Shown here one piece after another: positions 30,401 through 32,705 of a stretch of 32,705 nt of DNA (position 1 is its first letter; every line of letters starts with the position of its first letter). Source of the stretch: SIG565 sp045601525 (GTDB taxonomy: Bacteria; Bacillota; Clostridia; Oscillospirales; Acutalibacteraceae). Made by a program: the position numbers and the translations under genes. The DNA is taken from NCBI GenBank assembly GCA_045601525.1, contig JAZRZR010000026.1, positions 1 through 32,705 of the forward strand, in the 5' to 3' direction. The notes under the pieces are model-generated. The model had not been told where the DNA came from. It saw only the letters and a list, made by a program, of their open reading frames with translations, and searched no databases.

Positions 30401-31202
30401 AGATTTTACTTTGGGGCAATTCTACCCATCAAACTCTTTTGTGCATAAATTGGACCCAAGAATAAAAATCATAATTTTGCTTTTATTCATGGTTTTTGTT
30501 TTTTGTGCGCAAAACTTTATATCCTTAATATTTTTGTTTTTTATCATTTTTTTTGCAATGGTATTCACAAAGGTTCCTTTGGGACTTTATTTCAAAAATT
30601 TGAAGTTAATTTTACCAATCTTGCTATTCACTATGGTGATTAACCTATTTTATACAGGTGACGGTACAGTTCTTTTTGAATGGTGGAAACTAAAGATAAC
30701 AACGGGTGGTATTTCCTGGTCACTCTTTTTATCTCTTAGAGTAATTATGCTTATTTTTGTAAGTTTGATTTTGACCTACACCACAACCCCAAATGATTTA
30801 ACCGACGCTATTGAAAGGTTATTATCACCGCTTAAATGGATTGGGCTTGGTGGAATTATTCACACTATGGTAATGATGATGACAATTGCAATGCGCTTTA
30901 TACCCACATTGGTTGAGGAAGCCGAAAAGATTATGAATGCTCAAAAAGCGCGCGGTGTTAATTTCGAAGAGGGTAAACTTTTTGAAAAGATTAAGGCAAT
31001 TATTCCGATTATTATTCCCTTGATTATTTCCTCCATTAGGCGTGCTTACGATTTGGCCGAGGCTATGGAATCTCGCTGCTATAACGGAGGTAGGGGTAAA
31101 ACGCGAATGAAAATAATGAGAATTTTACCCTTAGATATTGTTTTCTTAGTATTATCGGTTTTTATTTGTGCTTTTGTAATTATATTGAATATTTTGTTTT
31201 AG
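30393..31202 (+). CDS. ecfT: ECF transporter transmembrane protein EcfT
   Basis: A 269-residue membrane scaffold of the ECF transporter with about five to six membrane helices. It begins MIKDFTLGQFYPSNSFVHKL, the usual EcfT opening. The cytoplasmic coupling helices carry the conserved Ala-Arg-Gly signatures: AQKARGVNFE and AEAMESRCYNGG. GTG 30393 is preferred because AAGGAGG at 30378-30384 is then eight bases away; ATG 30387 would be only two. No S-component is adjacent, as usual for a group II (shared) module. truA starts nine bases after the stop. Confidence 0.94.
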   Translation: MIKDFTLGQFYPSNSFVHKLDPRIKIIILLLFMVFVFCAQNFISLIFLFFIIFFAMVFTKVPLGLYFKNLKLILPILLFTMVINLFYTGDGTVLFEWWKLKITTGGISWSLFLSLRVIMLIFVSLILTYTTTPNDLTDAIERLLSPLKWIGLGGIIHTMVMMMTIAMRFIPTLVEEAEKIMNAQKARGVNFEEGKLFEKIKAIIPIIIPLIISSIRRAYDLAEAMESRCYNGGRGKTRMKIMRILPLDIVFLVLSVFICAFVIILNILF

Positions 31203-31211
31203 GAGAAGTGT

Positions 31212-31946
31212 ATGCCAAGATATTTGCTAAAAATTAAATATATGGGTACTGCATACCATGGTTGGCAAGTTCAACCCAATGGTATTACTGTTCAGCAAAT
31301 TCTTGGTGATGCATTAAAAAAAATCACCAAGCAGGATATCGCCGTTTCAGGTTGCAGTAGAACTGACGCGGGGGTTCATGCCAATGAATTCTATTGCCAT
31401 TTTGACACAAAAGACAATTTCCCAAAATCCGCATTTGTACAAGGCGTTAATGCTATTTTGCCTGATGATATTTCGGTGCTTGATGCAAATGAGATTGATC
31501 CTTCTTTTCATGCAAGATATAATGCAAAAGGGAAGACTTATGTATATAAATTCTATGATGGTGAGATTCGTGACCCTTTTTTAACTAAATTCACTTATTT
31601 TACCGCGCCTAAAATTGATGAAAATCAAATGAATCAATTTTGCAAAAAAATTATCGGTAAGCATGATTTTATTGGGTTTTCTTCCTCAAAAAGAACAGTT
31701 GTTGATACCGTTCGCACAATTAGTGAGTGTTTTGCAAAAAGAGAAGGCGACATTGTTTCACTTTTTATTACTGCTGACGGATTTCTTTACAATATGGTTC
31801 GCATTATTGCGGGCACGGCTCTTGATGTTGCATACGGAAAAATCGCTGTAGAAAATATTGATTCAGTTATAAATTCAAGGGATAGAAAAATGGCTGGTCC
31901 TACATTACCGCCCCACGCTTTATTTCTTGAAAGGGTTATTTATTAG
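31212..31946 (+). CDS. truA: tRNA pseudouridine(38-40) synthase TruA
   Basis: TruA isomerises uridines 38-40 in the anticodon arm of many tRNAs. The 244-residue protein has the catalytic aspartate in SGCSRTDAGVHA, plus YLLKIKYMGTAYHGWQVQPN at the N terminus and FLYNMVRIIAGTALDVAYG near the C terminus. The length is normal. AGGAGAAG precedes ATG 31212. It is the usual partner of ecfA1-ecfA2-ecfT in Firmicutes. Confidence 0.97.
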   Translation: MPRYLLKIKYMGTAYHGWQVQPNGITVQQILGDALKKITKQDIAVSGCSRTDAGVHANEFYCHFDTKDNFPKSAFVQGVNAILPDDISVLDANEIDPSFHARYNAKGKTYVYKFYDGEIRDPFLTKFTYFTAPKIDENQMNQFCKKIIGKHDFIGFSSSKRTVVDTVRTISECFAKREGDIVSLFITADGFLYNMVRIIAGTALDVAYGKIAVENIDSVINSRDRKMAGPTLPPHALFLERVIY

Positions 31947-31957
31947 GAGGTGTTTTT

Positions 31958-32705
31958 TTGGCGGAATATAAAAAGAAAAAAATTAAGCGCAGCAAAAAAG
32001 CGCCTAAAAACACTTATGTTGAAGAAATTAAAATGAAACCGTCTAAGAAAAAAACGGTTTCCGACAAAAATGCACAACAAAAAAGCGAAATTCCCAAGAA
32101 AAAAGCGAAGCCTACTTCGGTTAAGCAAAGTAAAATTAATGTGATAAGGGGCAACAAACCGTTAAAGAGAAAACGCAATGCTAAGATAGTTGCAGTAATT
32201 TTCCTAATGGTTGCATTTTTCGCATTGATTTCAATTTTATTGCCAACCGGCATTATTGATGCTGTTAGCAATTCGTTTGCGCTTATTGGTAAGGGCGTCG
32301 GTTATGATGTAAAACTTGGCGGCAACACCTTGTCAAATGTTGTTGATATGGGAAATTCCTATATCACAGTTACCACAACCGATATCAGAGGATATAATCA
32401 TACCGGTAAATCAATTTTTACATACTTGCATGGCTATGATATTCCGATTGTTAAAGCCTCTGCGTCTCGATTTATGTTGTATGGTCAAGGGGAAAATCAA
32501 TACGGTATATATAACCTTTCTAATAAACTTTTTGAGGGCGAAGCGGCAAACGAAATTTTAGCGGGTTATATTTCTCGCTCAGGAACTTTTGCAATAGCAA
32601 CCCTGTCGGATAGTTACACATCAGAGGTTTCGGTTTATAACAAGAATAACGAAATTATTTATACTTGGTATTGCGCTGATTATATTATCAATGATGTTTT
32701 ATTAG
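31958..32705 (+). CDS. DUF5711 family membrane protein (N-terminal part, runs off the window)
   Basis: An open frame from TTG 31958 to the end of the window, 249 codons with no stop. AGGAGG at 31945-31950 fixes the start, eleven bases after which truA's stop also falls. The first 75 residues are extremely lysine-rich and probably cytoplasmic. One membrane helix follows (IVAVIFLMVAFFALISILLP), then an extracellular region with beta-strand, WD/PQQ-like repeats (for example YGIYNLSNKLFEG and SVYNKNNEIIYTW). This matches what I know of DUF5711 proteins of Clostridia, whose function is unknown. The lysine stretch could contact the ribosome, nucleic acid or the membrane surface; nothing here decides. 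Confidence 0.75.
   Translation, partial: MAEYKKKKIKRSKKAPKNTYVEEIKMKPSKKKTVSDKNAQQKSEIPKKKAKPTSVKQSKINVIRGNKPLKRKRNAKIVAVIFLMVAFFALISILLPTGIIDAVSNSFALIGKGVGYDVKLGGNTLSNVVDMGNSYITVTTTDIRGYNHTGKSIFTYLHGYDIPIVKASASRFMLYGQGENQYGIYNLSNKLFEGEAANEILAGYISRSGTFAIATLSDSYTSEVSVYNKNNEIIYTWYCADYIINDVLL

Overview
The window is about 32.7 kb of low-GC DNA with the gene content, strong AGGAGG-type ribosome-binding sites and gene families (DUF5685, DUF5711, Re-type citrate synthase, EcfAAT-TruA, PotABCD) expected of an anaerobic Firmicute of class Clostridia, probably a gut Oscillospiraceae-like lineage. That placement is inferred from gene families, not from a marker search. Coding density is very high. Most genes lie on the + strand; the exceptions are an opine-type dehydrogenase and the polyamine transporter operon. 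About a third of the visible starts are TTG or GTG. I saw no tRNA, rRNA, CRISPR array, transposase or integrase.

Layout. (1) 1-1215: the tail of a probable MscS channel gene, then an aldo/keto reductase carrying two 4Fe-4S motifs. (2) 1217-5780: an accessory segment. It opens with a promoter and the first 92 codons of a uvrB gene that breaks off at the DNA-binding beta-hairpin. It continues with a HisJ-like PHP phosphatase, an EutH-like permease and an AraC regulator, and ends with a convergent octopine/nopaline-type dehydrogenase. The intact uvrB follows directly, so the segment is bracketed by two uvrB 5' ends. (3) 5813-10631: uvrB-uvrA, nucleotide excision repair. (4) 10667-12657: DUF5685 protein, J-domain protein with a cysteine-packed tail, and a small membrane protein. 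(5) 12668-17892: a four-gene operon with a probable Re-citrate synthase, a GntR/FCD regulator, aconitase and isocitrate dehydrogenase. This is the oxidative half-TCA branch to 2-oxoglutarate, with a consensus promoter and a palindromic operator at its head. (6) 17892-21550: typA/bipA, a DnaQ-like exonuclease and a PflA-like radical SAM protein, translationally overlapped. (7) 21549-25453 (minus): potABCD. (8) 25601-31946: ruvCAB, an rRNA-methyltransferase-like gene, the ECF energy-coupling module ecfA1-ecfA2-ecfT, and truA. (9) 31958-end: the start of a DUF5711 membrane protein.

Most of the window is housekeeping. The parts worth a second look are the duplicated, mosaic uvrB 5' end with its four-gene insert, the self-contained citrate-to-oxoglutarate operon with its built-in regulator, the little-characterised DUF5685/J-protein/membrane-protein trio, and a run of helically phased T-tracts between the divergent pot and ruv promoters. 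No clearly new defence or mobile system is visible.
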